Source of the DNA: Glossina fuscipes
Taxonomy: Eukaryota; Arthropoda; Insecta; Diptera; Glossinidae
Reading direction: 5' to 3'
NCBI RefSeq assembly: GCF_014805625.2
Contig: NW_023998414.1
Coordinates: forward strand, 37,170,079-37,234,078
DNA: 64,000 bases
Below, piece by piece: positions 37,936-49,255 of this stretch (the first letter of the stretch is position 1; the number at the start of each line of letters is the position of its first letter). The translations under genes and the position numbers were made by a program. A model generated the notes under the pieces. It was not told the DNA's origin. It saw only the letters and a program-made list of their open reading frames with translations, and did not search any database.

Positions 37936-37966
<31 letters not shown>
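37936..37966 (+). repeat. 31-bp poly-T tract
   Basis: Uninterrupted T for about 31 bp; possibly the reversed poly-A tail of an old retro-insert. Confidence 0.9.
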
Positions 37967-37968
<2 letters not shown>

Positions 37969-38569
37969 TATCTCCTTTTGAACTTAATTTTCGGAAGTTA
38001 ATTTTTTTCTTAATATCTCAAGAGTCAAGGTATGAATAAAATTGAAAACGAGATCGTTCCTCTAATTTTAAGTTATTTTTATTCATTTGTACCTTTATAT
38101 TATACAAAGATGTTACGACGACGATGTTTGCAGGATTTTTTCCTTTCTACCCATTAGGCTTTATATGCTTACGTTACATACATACGCAAATACAAGCCAC
38201 CGCCATATGTTACGGTTATAGGCAGACATACGTAATGTCTACATATTCATGCATATTACTGTTAATTATGAGACGAGTGATGTACACGCACCTTTAGCAT
38301 TCGTTTTAAATAATCATATGTTTGCACACGTGGTCAAGTAAATGAGTTTAAAAGGACAAGAGTTGAAAGAAGAGAAAATGCGAAGCCGTAAGTTCATGTT
38401 TGAAGTTTAAATATTGTTTGTGTCACTTTGCCATTTCAAGAAATATGTAAGCAACAAAGAGTTGCACATAGTGTGAGAAGCGTTTACTTGACTACAACGC
38501 AGCTACATAAGCATTCATAAGTAAATAATTCTGACGCTATCTACAAAAAATTTCATTTGCTTTTACATT

Positions 38570-38762
38570 TCAGGATTTGCGTTTCTTATAACAGCTCGTG
38601 AGGCATTTAGCCAAGTATGCTTTCCTTTCATCTGGGACACCCGGGACTAAATGCATACTACGACCGTTGTTAAGTAAATACTTCGTACACTTTTTCATAA
38701 TGCTTAAGGAAGCAGGCAATATGGTTACATTTCCTAAAGCCCAAGATGACACATCAGGAAGA
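38570..38762 (-). other. Candidate terminal exon, unrecognised product
   Basis: An acceptor (TTTAATGCAG) with a CTAAT branch-like motif about 20 nt upstream opens a 63-codon frame in phase 2 that ends at TGA (38570). Composition is clearly less AT-driven than its surroundings. The peptide includes SLPDVSSWALGNVTILPASL and ends near CLTSCYKKRKS. The three cysteines are spaced C-X27-C-X3-C, the spacing of C1-C3 in insect odorant-binding proteins. The expected C4-C6 part does not follow, so I do not name a family. Confidence 0.35.
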
Positions 38763-39194
38763 CTGCATTAAACGTTTCCATCTATTAGTCTTTTGTTATT
38801 GCAATTCTGTGTATATTTTCTAGATTCGCCACAAATCCGTAGATCATCTATAAAAAAAATGTATAAAATCGATCATATCTGATCGATATCCATTATGTAC
38901 GATATTCTAAGCAATGATTTTGAAATTTTGTCTCCAATAGGGTTAACAGAGCTTCAAACATAATTTCATGATTTAAGAGCTCTATGATACAGAATTGGAT
39001 CGATTCAACACAGAAGAAATGCCTTATGATTAAATTAATGCTGTCAATTTTCTGTATGCGTTGTCCACTCTGAAATGAGATGAGCTCAGCCCAGGCCTAG
39101 TTGGCAATAGATAAGATGTCTTCAGTCAAAAAATGTCCAGCTACGATGATATGAGGTATTCGCACTACATTCGAAAAGGGGGGCTTGTCTTTCT

Positions 39195-39335
39195 AATGCA
39201 CTCGTCTTCGCATGAGAGGCCAAGTAGGTAAGAATCGCGACTACTAAAGTTAAGGTTCTCGAGTTCAAAGACATAACGGTAGCCGATTGGACCCGCACAG
39301 ATTAGACTGCGTCTCCTCCTTCTGACCAAAAACAG
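39195..39335 (+). mobile_element. tRNA-derived SINE-like copy
   Basis: GAGAGGCCAAGTAGGTAAGA (A-box region), ATCGCGACTACTAAAG, then CTCGAGTTCAAAGAC (B-box-like) and GTAGCCGATTGGACC. The order and spacing match the copy at 51.3 kb. Confidence 0.45.
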
Positions 39336-39339
39336 AAAA

Positions 39340-39860
39340 ACAAGTAAGAAAATTATATTCGGTAATGAACGAATCGTTTATACCTGTGAGCGTTGCCCAA
39401 AAAAGGACGAAAAACAAAGGAAAAAGTAAATTTTCGCCCTCTATAACATTGGGTGGGCGTGGCTGGTTTTTTCTATTTTTATAGAATAAAAGTGCAAAAG
39501 TGAAATATTGTCTATCTTTTATGAGTAATGAGCAAAGAGCCCGGAAAGCATAAATGCACTCAGTTTGTCGTTGCATAGGTAGTGTGGACGTTGTAGGTGT
39601 GTCCATTGACCAATTTGGGTAATTTTTAAAATCGCTTTACAAACACTTAGGCCAAGGGTGGAATGTAATGGGCAGACGGAGAGACGAACAGACAAACAGA
39701 CGAAAAGACTTGGGTGCATTACAAATTCGGCACTGGTCAACAATGTGTACAGTTTATGGGATTTTTCAAGCCTCCATTCGGGTTATAAAAATTGTGATAA
39801 AAAAATTCACGTTCGATAGTGGGCGTGGTCAATGCTTTTTCATTTTTCTACTGGAGTACT
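39340..39860 (+). repeat. Dispersed repeat family B, copy with head
   Basis: Head ACAAGTAAGAAAATTATATT and hairpin-like TTCGGTAATGAACGAA, then TGGGTGGGCGTGGCTGG, ATGAGTAATGAGCAAAGAGC, GTAGGTGTGTCCATTGACC and a GGCAGACGGAGAGACG run. A second core (GTGGGCGTGGTCAATGC) at 39820 suggests two overlapping copies. Confidence 0.55.
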
Positions 39861-39910
39861 AAAGTATTGCATGCAGTAGAACATGGATTCAAATCCGCAT
39901 AGGTTTATTT
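39845..39910 (+). mobile_element. SINE-like head fragment
   Basis: CTAAAGTATTGCATGCAG followed by a B-box-like GGATTCAAATCCGC. Only the head half is visible. Confidence 0.3.
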
Positions 39911-39958
39911 GTTTTTAGTTTGTTTCTATTTGCTTTTCAGTTCAGTTCTCGTACTTAC

Positions 39959-40149
39959 GACGATTGACTTATTTTCGATACTAATGTGCTTGCGTAAATT
40001 TCCAATGTTTCTGGCATATTCAGAGTCGACAAATTCATTTTTGCGTAGCATCAGTAGCATGTTCACGACAGGCAGTACACAGCCGGCCAGACGAAGCAGA
40101 CGATTGGGAATTTTCTGCGTATCGAAGATATATATGCTAAATGGGTTCT
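39959..40149 (-). other. Candidate internal exon, unrecognised product
   Basis: A 191-nt block between an acceptor (GGCTTCAG) and a consensus donor (GTC|GTAAGT), open in one minus-strand frame with clear coding-like codon usage (for example CTG CTT CGT CTG GCC GGC TGT). The peptide starts NPFSIYIFDTQKIPNR, passes through a hydrophobic stretch (LAGCVLPVVNMLLML) and ends near NIGNLRKHISIENK. Incoming phase is 1 and outgoing phase 0. Phase 1 is what the signal-peptide exon at 46951-47005 supplies, but a direct join is only a guess. Confidence 0.42.
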
Positions 40150-40375
40150 CTGAAGCCACTCCAATCCTTCGATAGTAGCAACAAAGGGGCTAAGTTTCAA
40201 AAATTTTCGTACATTGATCAGAGCCAAGGATTTTAATAAATAATAATGATAATAATTGGTACGAAATTCCAGTGTAGAGAAGTATGAGACGAACGAAAGA
40301 AACGAATTCTTATCTGATCTTGATCTCTTAATAGATTCCTGAAAACTTAATTTTGCCAATGAACTGATATAATGA

Positions 40376-40480
40376 ATGTATATATATATATATTTATATA
40401 TGCATATGTATATATATATATATATGTAGGATTCATTTTTGGGTAAATAAAATTCTAATGTAAATATACATGTATATACA

Positions 40481-40520
<40 letters not shown>
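40376..40520. repeat. Cluster of (TA)n/(TATG)n microsatellites
   Basis: Several TA tracts interspersed with TATG and TTTA units over about 145 bp; no other content seen. Confidence 0.85.
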
Positions 40521-40521
<1 letters not shown>

Positions 40522-42105
40522 GAATATTTAAACTAATGTATGTATGTGTATTTTGCTAGAGGTTTAAGTAGATTTTTTACAACAAATTGACTTCGCTACC
40601 GATTGTGGCCAAAAGTGACAAATCACTTTATACTGTAGAAAAAGCATATGTATATACACGCGCACACACACTTACAACTACAAACTAATGGATATGTGAA
40701 TAGCAACGGAAACACCAACCACCAAATAATAACCACGAACACATGTTTCTGGCTGATGCCAAATAAAAACGAAAAATGAAAATATTTATGAACATGTTAA
40801 CAATGTGAACGAATGTAACGAACGAAAAAGAGCGACAACGAGTCAAAAGTCAGAAGTCAGAAGAAATTGCAATATCCTAGTAGAGGAGCCGGTGCATGCA
40901 TTCGAACGTTGTCAGAGAACTTATAACATTTAATAAATGCATGGATTTTCATTAAAATTGTAATACGACCTTCAACACTATGTATACTGTGTAGCCGGCA
41001 AATGCTGTTCCATGCTGTTCCATGCTTAAATCCATATATGTACGACGTAGGACGCATCTCATAATATGTAATAGCATTTACTACATAATTTAGTTAACCA
41101 TACCGTTGGATGCAGAAGTAGACATTGTTATTATATCGGCTTGGGTCAAAGTGCAACACCCGGTAATGCGATGCTGATGCTGATGCTGATGATGATGCTT
41201 TTGTTATTTTTCGTTTTATTGTTGCTGCTGTTGTTGTTGTTGTTGTTGTTATAAAATGCAACCGGAAATGCATTGCAATGAATTTTTGTGTTTTATTTTT
41301 CCACAGTTTCTCTCCTATGGCCAGCAAGTGTTGCACAATTCTTGCAACACAGATTATCACACTACAAACGCATATACATTTGAAATTTTCGAAAAAAAGA
41401 AAAAACAACAAAAAAAAAGAAAAAAAAAAAAAAAAGAAGAGAAAATGCAAAAAAAAAATATATATATATATAAATTTTGTCTAGCAACTCCGCATGTGAC
41501 ACGCCTGCACTTGACATATTTACTTGTCCTGGCAAACTTGTAAATTGCCTCTCTTCCATAGCCTTCCATGGCCGGTCAGTATGCTTGATGTGTGTGTTGA
41601 TGTGTGTTGGTGTGTGTGCTTAAAGGTATCGAGGTATAAGGTAAGCGGCAAAAGGGAAATGCATATGGTTTCCGGTTTGACCGAATGGCATATTTTATTT
41701 TTTTAGAAAGAAACTTAAAATATAAATATATATATATATATACATATATATATGTACATTTATATAAATATTTTTCAATACTTTAAATGCAAAATACATT
41801 TACATTGCCAGACAAGCACACACAAAAAATTATTTTATGCTTAAACTCTATTGAAATTTAATATCTCTATTAGAGCAACCATTCATAGTCTATAACAGTG
41901 TACATACACATGGTCTATGAGCTTCATGCAGCTTAGCTTTACTTAGCTTGTGTTTACATGCGGCTTAGTTGACTGGGTAATTAACTTCAGCCGGTGGTCA
42001 CACATTATACGCCCAGATGAATATATTTGCTACCGGGTATATGCATTGCTTTAGTCATCTATTTGTTCCTAGTTTCCTTCATTTTTCTTTTCTTTTCTTT
42101 TTTTT

Positions 42106-42136
<31 letters not shown>

Positions 42137-42449
42137 TCTCCCATCTTCCTTAACTATATATACATACATCTATATACGTACATATATATAGATTTTTTCT
42201 ATTTTGTTATATGTATGTTAGCCTCCGATACGGTTGTATTTTCGTTACGTTCTTTACAATAAGTCTTGTAAGCGCAAGCAACATGTTGTACGCCTTTGAC
42301 ATTTAATTGTTCATAAATTCTTATTGAAGGGCTATGAAAGTTAATGGTCTTGTCGTTAATAATGTCCCGCCTTTGTACATTGGTAAACATTTTAAAATTT
42401 TTATGGATTCCGTAGGAGCAACTCGATACAATCTTACAACTTACAACTT

Positions 42450-42486
<37 letters not shown>

Positions 42487-42769
42487 CATTCTCTTTATCT
42501 TTCTCGAATTCGATATTTAATAAAAAAATTTTTCTACAAAATTTTATTTTTATAGATCTAAAAAATCGAATAGATGGGTTTTTTGTTTTGTGCATTGTGT
42601 GAGAAATTTCGAACAAAATATTTACGAAAAATTTCTTTTATAAAAATTCCTTTTTACGAATGCATACGTAAACAAAAAAAAAGAGTCATGCCTTTCATTT
42701 TCAGTCCTTGCATGAGCTGCGGATTAAAACGTCAGCTGTTGTGATTCAAAATTTAGTAAAATTAGTTAT

Positions 42770-43300
42770 GATCTAACCATATATGTCTGGTGAGTATATT
42801 CGATGCGGCAAGGCTTCCCATTCAAGATGGAAACGTGTATCCTCCTTAACAACTCTTTCACACGTATGGCCGAGCAATGCGCCTGTTAACGAACAATATA
42901 TCGTTCAATTTGTTCAATTGAGTTTGGTGGACGTTACACGGCATCCGGTTTTAGATGCTCGTAATATCTTAAATCTTGCTAATCCTTGGTGATATCCACA
43001 TAAGTGGTATGAATATTCCGCTTCGGTGTCGGTATGGATGCGTCTCTTCGACTCACCTACTTTTCATCGCTAGTTATAATACCCTGCAGCAAAGTTTGCT
43101 TTTTTTACCTGCCTTCCAAGCAATGAAATCGTAGCGTTGAAATGGTTCGAAATGGCATTTACAGTCAATTCGTATGGTAATCATTTTCGCTCCGTTTTGG
43201 ATCTTTTCTATTGTATGTAAACGTCTAGAAACGGTTGATGCATCAATTGTTTGATGGGCTTTGGCAGTAGATTTCTTCAAATTAATGAACAAAAGCAAAG
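42770..43300 (-). mobile_element. Decayed mariner transposase
   Basis: Pieces of a mariner-type (Tc1/mariner superfamily, D,D34D) transposase in several frames on the minus strand. In order they are a helix-turn-helix stretch TVSRRLHTIEKIQ (about 43.22 kb), ITSDEK where the family has TGDEK with the first catalytic Asp (about 43.06 kb), RYYEHLKPD (about 42.97 kb), and HLEWEALPHRIYSPDI near the third catalytic Asp (about 42.81 kb). There are multiple frameshifts and stops and no intact frame, so the copy is dead. I did not locate the terminal inverted repeats. Confidence 0.75.
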
Positions 43301-43584
43301 AATCTCAGAAATGCAATTTCGAGCCTGCTTCGATTAGCGTCTGTGCGCAGTGAATAACGAAATACAATAATACAATAGCACGAAACAGAGAACTGTTGTA
43401 GAGAAAGATTCATCGAAAAAATCAACGAATTTATTCGTTATGTACATTGATGCTTTGCATTGCTTTATTATTCTCATCAATGGACCTCACTGATCACTTA
43501 TGATTATGATTGTGCGAACTTTTGCAGCATTCAGATGAGCTGGAGTAAGTGCAGGCAGCCTCCTACCGCTCAGCTTAGTTACTT

Positions 43585-43690
43585 ACTTAATTTACCAATC
43601 GATATAAGTCTGCCTGTCTGTCTATTATCTATTCATGTACTTTTCATTTCAATCTATAGGACGCAAATTTTTCAGCTAAAATCTTGACCA
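43585..43690 (-). repeat. Dispersed repeat family A, short reverse fragment
   Basis: TTACCAATCGATATAAGTCT, GCCTGTCTGTCTATTATC and AATCTATAGGACGCAAATTT are reverse complements of the family tail. Confidence 0.45.
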
Positions 43691-44912
43691 ATGAGCACAT
43701 TTCTCTTCATAAGAATTCTTATCCGGCAAATATGAATGAGAGCGAGCGATATTTTCAAATTCGTTTCGATATAAACGTTTTTACCAAGAATAATCCTTTC
43801 TAGGGAACTTTTACTATATATTATTCGGAAAATTGATCTATAGGATAGAAGTTTACCGCTATAAGTTTGATCCATTTTTCGGATAATTTAATCGTTTCTT
43901 TAGGAATTTTTACAATCAGTACACGAGAGATTCTGTGTTAGACCAATTTTGCCCTACATTCGTTTATCCTTGGACGAATTAATATAATACTCTAACGATT
44001 GGTGTATAGAGAAAAATTGCATTGTCATGCAACAAATTTATTGCTCTTTCCAGTGCTACAATTCGGTTTGTCCACATTCAATTGTCGGAACATCAATGCG
44101 TCGTTCCATAGATAGAGAGCTATCAGAAGGTGCGGTGCTATTTTGAGGAAGCGACAAAAAGACTTGTTTTAATTGATTCATGGCCGAAAGTGGATACAAT
44201 TGGGCCATTCTTGGATGGCATTGACAATAAATAGCAAACGACAGTAGATATTAAATTAAAAACTTGATCAAAATATTGGTTATGATAATGCGAAAAATTC
44301 ACTGCAAGAAGAAATTTCCCTTCAACCCATATAAAATGACAGTTGATTATTCGCAATTGTTCTGATCCATTATACATTTCCATATACATATACATATATA
44401 TATATATATATAGCAGGTTTACATTTAAATTTTTACAATATTTGTTTTACATGCTACACCTCTTTTAAGAATGTGCATGCGGGTGTTTGTGTGTATGTGT
44501 GTGTGGGTGGGTGTGTGTGTGTTGTAATTCTTATTTCGTTTAAAGTTTCGTTAGTTTGTTTGATTTTTTTGGCGTAACGGCTTACAATACTTGTTTACGA
44601 CAGACTTTTCGTCCATTGGACGGAGGGACACGATTAAATCACTTAAGAATTTCAAAATGATTGGAAAAATATATTTATATAATTCGTGTCCGTCTGTGGT
44701 AAAACCGTATGGTAAAACCCCGAAACCATTTAAGTTTATACATCGTCTTTGAAATTTTACGCTACACACTGACAATTAATGATTAGACATCAGCGATTCG
44801 CGTTAAACCGAATCTGAATTTCTTACTAACTTGAGATAATTTATTTGAAGCATTTTGTCAAAGGTAGATTGCACATGTACAGGCTTAAAATGCAGTGGAA
44901 GGGGAGGGGGAG

Positions 44913-44913
<1 letters not shown>

Positions 44914-44950
<37 letters not shown>
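44914..44950 (+). repeat. (GT)n microsatellite
   Basis: About 18 GT units directly after a G-rich patch (GGGGAGGGGGAGGGG). Confidence 0.95.
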
Positions 44951-44951
<1 letters not shown>

Positions 44952-45259
44952 GGAGAGAAAAAAAAAAGAAGAAAGAAATGCAATTCTTTAAATTTGTGCA
45001 TTTAAAGTGAAATTGTTGAGCAACAACTATTATAAAATGTTATTAAAAATCAATTAAAATCACTGGCAGACATGAATTTCCGTTTTAATATAAAACTGGT
45101 ATAATAAAATTTTACCTGCAAATGATTGCTGTTCGTTGCAATAGCTCAATAAGAAATTTTCAAAATGCATTATAAGTGAAAAGTGTAACTAGATTTGATA
45201 CATCATTGGTACTATTACTATATCTTCTACAGGAGACTTACCTCTCTACTCTGGCCACT

Positions 45260-45293
45260 GAATGAATGAATGGATAGATGTATGAATGGTTGG

Positions 45294-45329
<36 letters not shown>

Positions 45330-45384
45330 ATGGATGGATGGATGGATGCATAGTATTGCATGCAGGTGGCTTTGAATGAAAATG

Positions 45385-45433
<49 letters not shown>

Positions 45434-45434
45434 A
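45260..45434. repeat. Compound microsatellite (GGAT)n, (TA)n, (TG)n
   Basis: A GGAT/GATG tetranucleotide array (about 45274-45349), then (TA)n (45389-45420), then (TG)n (45421-45432). The open frames across it are low-complexity peptides and not genes. Confidence 0.93.
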
Positions 45435-45883
45435 TGCGACAATTGCATTCATATCAAGTTGCAAATCTAAAGTGACTACGGCTCCGAATGCTAAATGCAT
45501 ATTTAGGATGATAATCTTGAGTAGCGGTTATGGGTGATGGGCTCCGTATGGTGATATGTAGATAATGTAGCTGTAGTAGTAGTAAATGCAGAATGCAGAA
45601 AAACTAAAAGGCTCATTTGTCCTGGACTTCCGCTATTAAATGAAAAACACATTCATACATTTCCTTCCCAGTCGAAATGAAGTTCATTTTTCGTATGTTG
45701 TTTTTATTCTAGTTGTCTAGTTCTACTAATGTACCGTACGAACGTGCGTAGGTATATACGGATCAACGATATACGACATATGTATCTGTATGTAAACGTA
45801 TGCGTGCATTGGCCATGTAAATATTTTCGGCTATTACAAATGTAAATGATTTGCTTGGACATTTGTTACAACTGTTGCATCCT

Positions 45884-45922
<39 letters not shown>
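45884..45922 (+). repeat. (GAT)n trinucleotide repeat
   Basis: About 12 ATG/GAT units in non-coding context. Confidence 0.95.
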
Positions 45923-46950
45923 CCTCCTCTGTTGCTTTAGGATCTTTGCCCTCTGGACGGGTAAACGATTATTCACATACATTTTCATGAAAGATTATAG
46001 CTACGCACGCATATATTTTCTTCTTGCTTTCGTTTTTTTTTTTGCCTCTTTTTGATATTTTTTGCTATACATTGTGTGCACTCATACCTAAACATTTGAG
46101 CAGAGACCGATTGTTAGGCCGGTTAGGCACATTTATAAATTCAGTTAGAAACAACAAAAGTCATTAAGTGTGAGAAATTGTCCAATAAAAGTACAAATTT
46201 TAGTTAACCTAACATGCACCAATGCAAAGTCATAGCTATGTCATGTTAGTCAAATGCAACAATAACAGTTTTCTTGCCTTCTTTTTTTTTTTTGTTTATT
46301 TTCTCTTTTTTGATGCGAAGGGTCACAGTAACAGATACATAGGATTTTTTCTTTTTTACTGGCTTTGGATGTGTCCGTTATAGCCAATATATCATGTGAC
46401 TTTATTCACAAGGCTATAATCAAATTGTAGATTTTTTTTTTTTTTTTTTGTTGTTGTTTTTGTTGTCACATTTGCACACGTTGTCAACATATCACATATG
46501 TGTGCTGCTCGCACCAGAAGCCTATGCAGGATAATATATTCTTTGGATCGCTATACTGTGCATGCATGAACGAAAGGTAATTGTGCGTAAGGTGTAATTG
46601 CCCTCATTTAGTGCGTACGATACTACGTTTTAAATATTTAAAAAGGTCTATTAGAAATTCGAAGCAAATTAGAATGGAGAAGAGTAGTAAATGGCAAAAT
46701 GCGTCTTTTTTTTTTTTTTTTGTTTTTATTTGCTAAGCGCTCAATACCCAGAAGACAGTTAACTAACTAGACTTGCGGTTTGGACTTTTTAACACACTTT
46801 CTATATACGTCAACACTTGAAAGAATTTCTTCACTCCAGTCAAGAGCCTAATAATAGGCAGTAAGCTAATGAAAGAAAAAAAAAAAAAAAAAAAAAAAAA
46901 TATTGTTTCGCGAAGGTTACCTCATTCGTTTCTTCCCCGTATAGACTTAC

Positions 46951-47005
46951 CCTGAACGAGTAATATAACCCATGTGAGCACTACAAATAGGGCCATTTTT
47001 TTCAT
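46951..47005 (-). CDS. Candidate signal-peptide exon of an unrecognised secreted or membrane protein
   Basis: ATG, two Lys, then a hydrophobic core (KKMALFVVLTWVILLVQ), stopping at the consensus donor CAGG|GTAAGT in phase 1. This is the classic first coding exon of a secreted or surface protein. A possible acceptor (TACCTGCTTATAG) lies about 8 nt upstream of the ATG, so an untranslated exon may precede it. The following exon must lie to the left on the minus strand and start in phase 1. The 40.1-kb block meets that condition, but other partners are possible. Confidence 0.4.
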
Positions 47006-47027
47006 CTACATCTATAAGCAGGTACGT

Positions 47028-47625
47028 AAGAAATTTTATAGTCGGATAAAGCCGATCCTTCAATACTCGCCGATAAACGAGAAAGAATGTTGTAAACCGT
47101 TAATTGACGTTAGGCAAATTTAGGAAAAAGTAATTTTCTTGCTAAAGGTCTTAATTTTCTTTAATTACTTTCGCTATAAAAAACTACAAATTACACTTTG
47201 TTGCCATACATACAATGTATTATTAATATAAACTTACTTGATTAACTCAGTTTAGATCGTTTTTATTGCAAGTTACTGCTATGCCTAATGGCTAAGTACT
47301 GGCAACCATAAACAAGGGCCAACTTTTCATAGGAACCGTAATATAGGAAGGGATTCAACAAGATTCCACTATCCGATCCCAATGTTGCACCGAATCGAAT
47401 ACAAAGACGTTAGACGAAAACAAAGCTGTATGCGAAAGTTGGTCTAAATATTTTAAAAGCTGCAATCCGTTGGTTGAACATAAAAATATATAGACAGGAA
47501 TCAGAGGTGATTCCTGACAGACAAACCGAGATGATTAAGAAAATGATTCTTAATCGATCGGTATAATAAAAGGCGGAACTATTTACAACTCATCTGGTTG
47601 TTATATGCATCCTCAGAAAAAATTT
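47028..47625 (+). repeat. Dispersed repeat family A copy
   Basis: Head TATAGTCGGATAAAGCCGAT and tail TTAATCGATCGGTATAATAA followed by AAAGGCGGAACT. The middle is strongly diverged. Confidence 0.5.
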
Positions 47626-48019
47626 ATTAACAAGCGGGCCCACATATTATAAAAGTCCATAAGAATACATTTTTAAGATTTTCAAAAAATAATATGAAAA
47701 CGATGGACTTTTCGGAAAGCAATTATTTATTTTGCTTGGGCCCTCTGAACCTATTACTATAGGTTACAAATTTACCTTTAGAAAAAAAAAGAGATCAAAA
47801 CTTTTTTGAAAGCATCACTTCAAGTCGAATGATTATCGCGGCATTTTTCCAAAAAAATGAATTGGAAATGTTTTCGTTTTTTGAAAAATTGCTCAAAAAT
47901 CAATTCGTAAAATGGATAAATTTTAATTTATCAAAAAAATACTTGATTGTCATAAGAAAGTCTTATTATTTCTACCAGTTGAGAATGCGGGTATGTATAT
48001 GCATGTATGCGTTCTCAAA

Positions 48020-48250
48020 AGGTTTACAACATCCAGACGGAAGCTTTAGTGATTTCATACAGTGACAGTATCAGAGTCTGTTCGTTTGTCTGTGCAGTAC
48101 AGTTGTATCAGTTGTTTTTAAAAGCAGGTAGGTATTAAAAATAGTCCAAAATGTTCGAAGGAGACGCCCATAGTGTGGGGTAAAGTGAAAATATCTGTGC
48201 TTTCGTTTCGCTTTGCAGCCAATTGTTCTCCATTCAATTATATATCATAA
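48020..48250 (-). repeat. Dispersed repeat family B, diverged reverse fragment
   Basis: CCAAAATGTTCGAAGGAGAC followed by GCCCATAGTG matches the CGGTCGAAGGACACGCC block of the 50.2-kb copy. Confidence 0.35.
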
Positions 48251-48594
48251 TAATCTATTATTAATAATTAGTTGAAAAATTCGTGGATATTGTGGCATTC
48301 ATTGTATATTTAATACATAATTATATTCTGACTGATTGATAATTAGATCTGGATGTCGCATAACTAAATTCGACAAACAATAAATAAATTTATTGCGAAA
48401 TTTTTGCACTTGACTGCAATTTTTACTGTTAAAGAAGAACCAACGATACGCTGTCCACGAAAAACATAATTTCTCATTATCAAGTTATTTAATGCACTTA
48501 AAATACTCTAGCATTCGTAGAATAAACTTTTCATACAAGGTGCGGATGTATGCAACATCCACAAAGAGTCGAGATAGGCTTGCCTTTTATTATT

Positions 48595-48725
48595 ATTATT
48601 ATACTGAAAATGATTTTGAATCGATTCAAACTTGTCTGTCCGTCTGGGCATTCGACTTTTCTTCTTTTTTTTTTTTTTGTTCAACCTATAGGTCACAATT
48701 TTTGAGATATTCTAATGAACTTTGA
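48595..48725 (-). repeat. Dispersed repeat family A, reverse fragment
   Basis: ATTTTGAATCGATTCAAACT, TGTCTGTCCGTCTGGGC and CTATAGGTCACAATTTTTGA are family-tail blocks in reverse. Confidence 0.45.
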
Positions 48726-49224
48726 CATGCTTGACTTATTTTTATAAGTCACGAACTTAAAGGATATTTTATGATGAGCGATAGTTCACTATAGTGGTTT
48801 ACCCTATTCCAAAAATACGCGCAAAGAAATTTCAGGAGCGATATGTCCTCTCGACTGTACTGTCAGCAAATAGGAGAATTTCATCTCACTTCTTAAATAT
48901 TTGTTTAATATGAATGTGGCTTGAACAGGCTTGTACAAAGTTGCGTGCGGATAGTCTGCGTGCCATCTACAAGCCAAAAAAAAAAAAAAAAAAACAACCA
49001 ATGATTATGTATTTGTGTCAGAGGAATTGATTTCTTTTCTACTTAGTAAAGCGAATTGTCTGTTGTTGATTTGCTGAATTGCAAAATAATAAGAAGAAGC
49101 AGAGGAATTGATTCAATGCTAGCCATTTGCAGAGTACCCTTCATAACATAATGTCCCTTATTCGCTCTTATTTGTTAGAGATACAAGTATTTTGTTTGTT
49201 CGAATGAAATCATTCCTTTTTCTA

Positions 49225-49255
<31 letters not shown>

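Larger units (their letters stand above)
36601..46950. other. Long non-coding-looking stretch with scattered exon-like blocks
   Basis: Microsatellites, CAG/CTG-like runs (41170-41255), homopolymers and a decayed mariner copy. Minus-strand exon-like blocks at 36664-36726, 38570-38762 and 39959-40149 are listed separately. A further minus-strand open stretch at 42200-42440 and another at 44056-44240 are of unclear status. Confidence 0.45.

Noticed and set aside
41357..41569. Phe-rich frames around 41.4 kb
   Set aside because: Translations of a poly-A/AAG-rich tract; no start or family support.
45227..45500. Peptides rich in IHPS or HTHIYIY repeats
   Set aside because: They are translations of the (GGAT)n, (TA)n and (TG)n microsatellites.
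45660..45745. Short plus-strand ATG frame with a hydrophobic start (MKFIFRMLFLF)
   Set aside because: Stops after 11 codons, with no donor before the stop.
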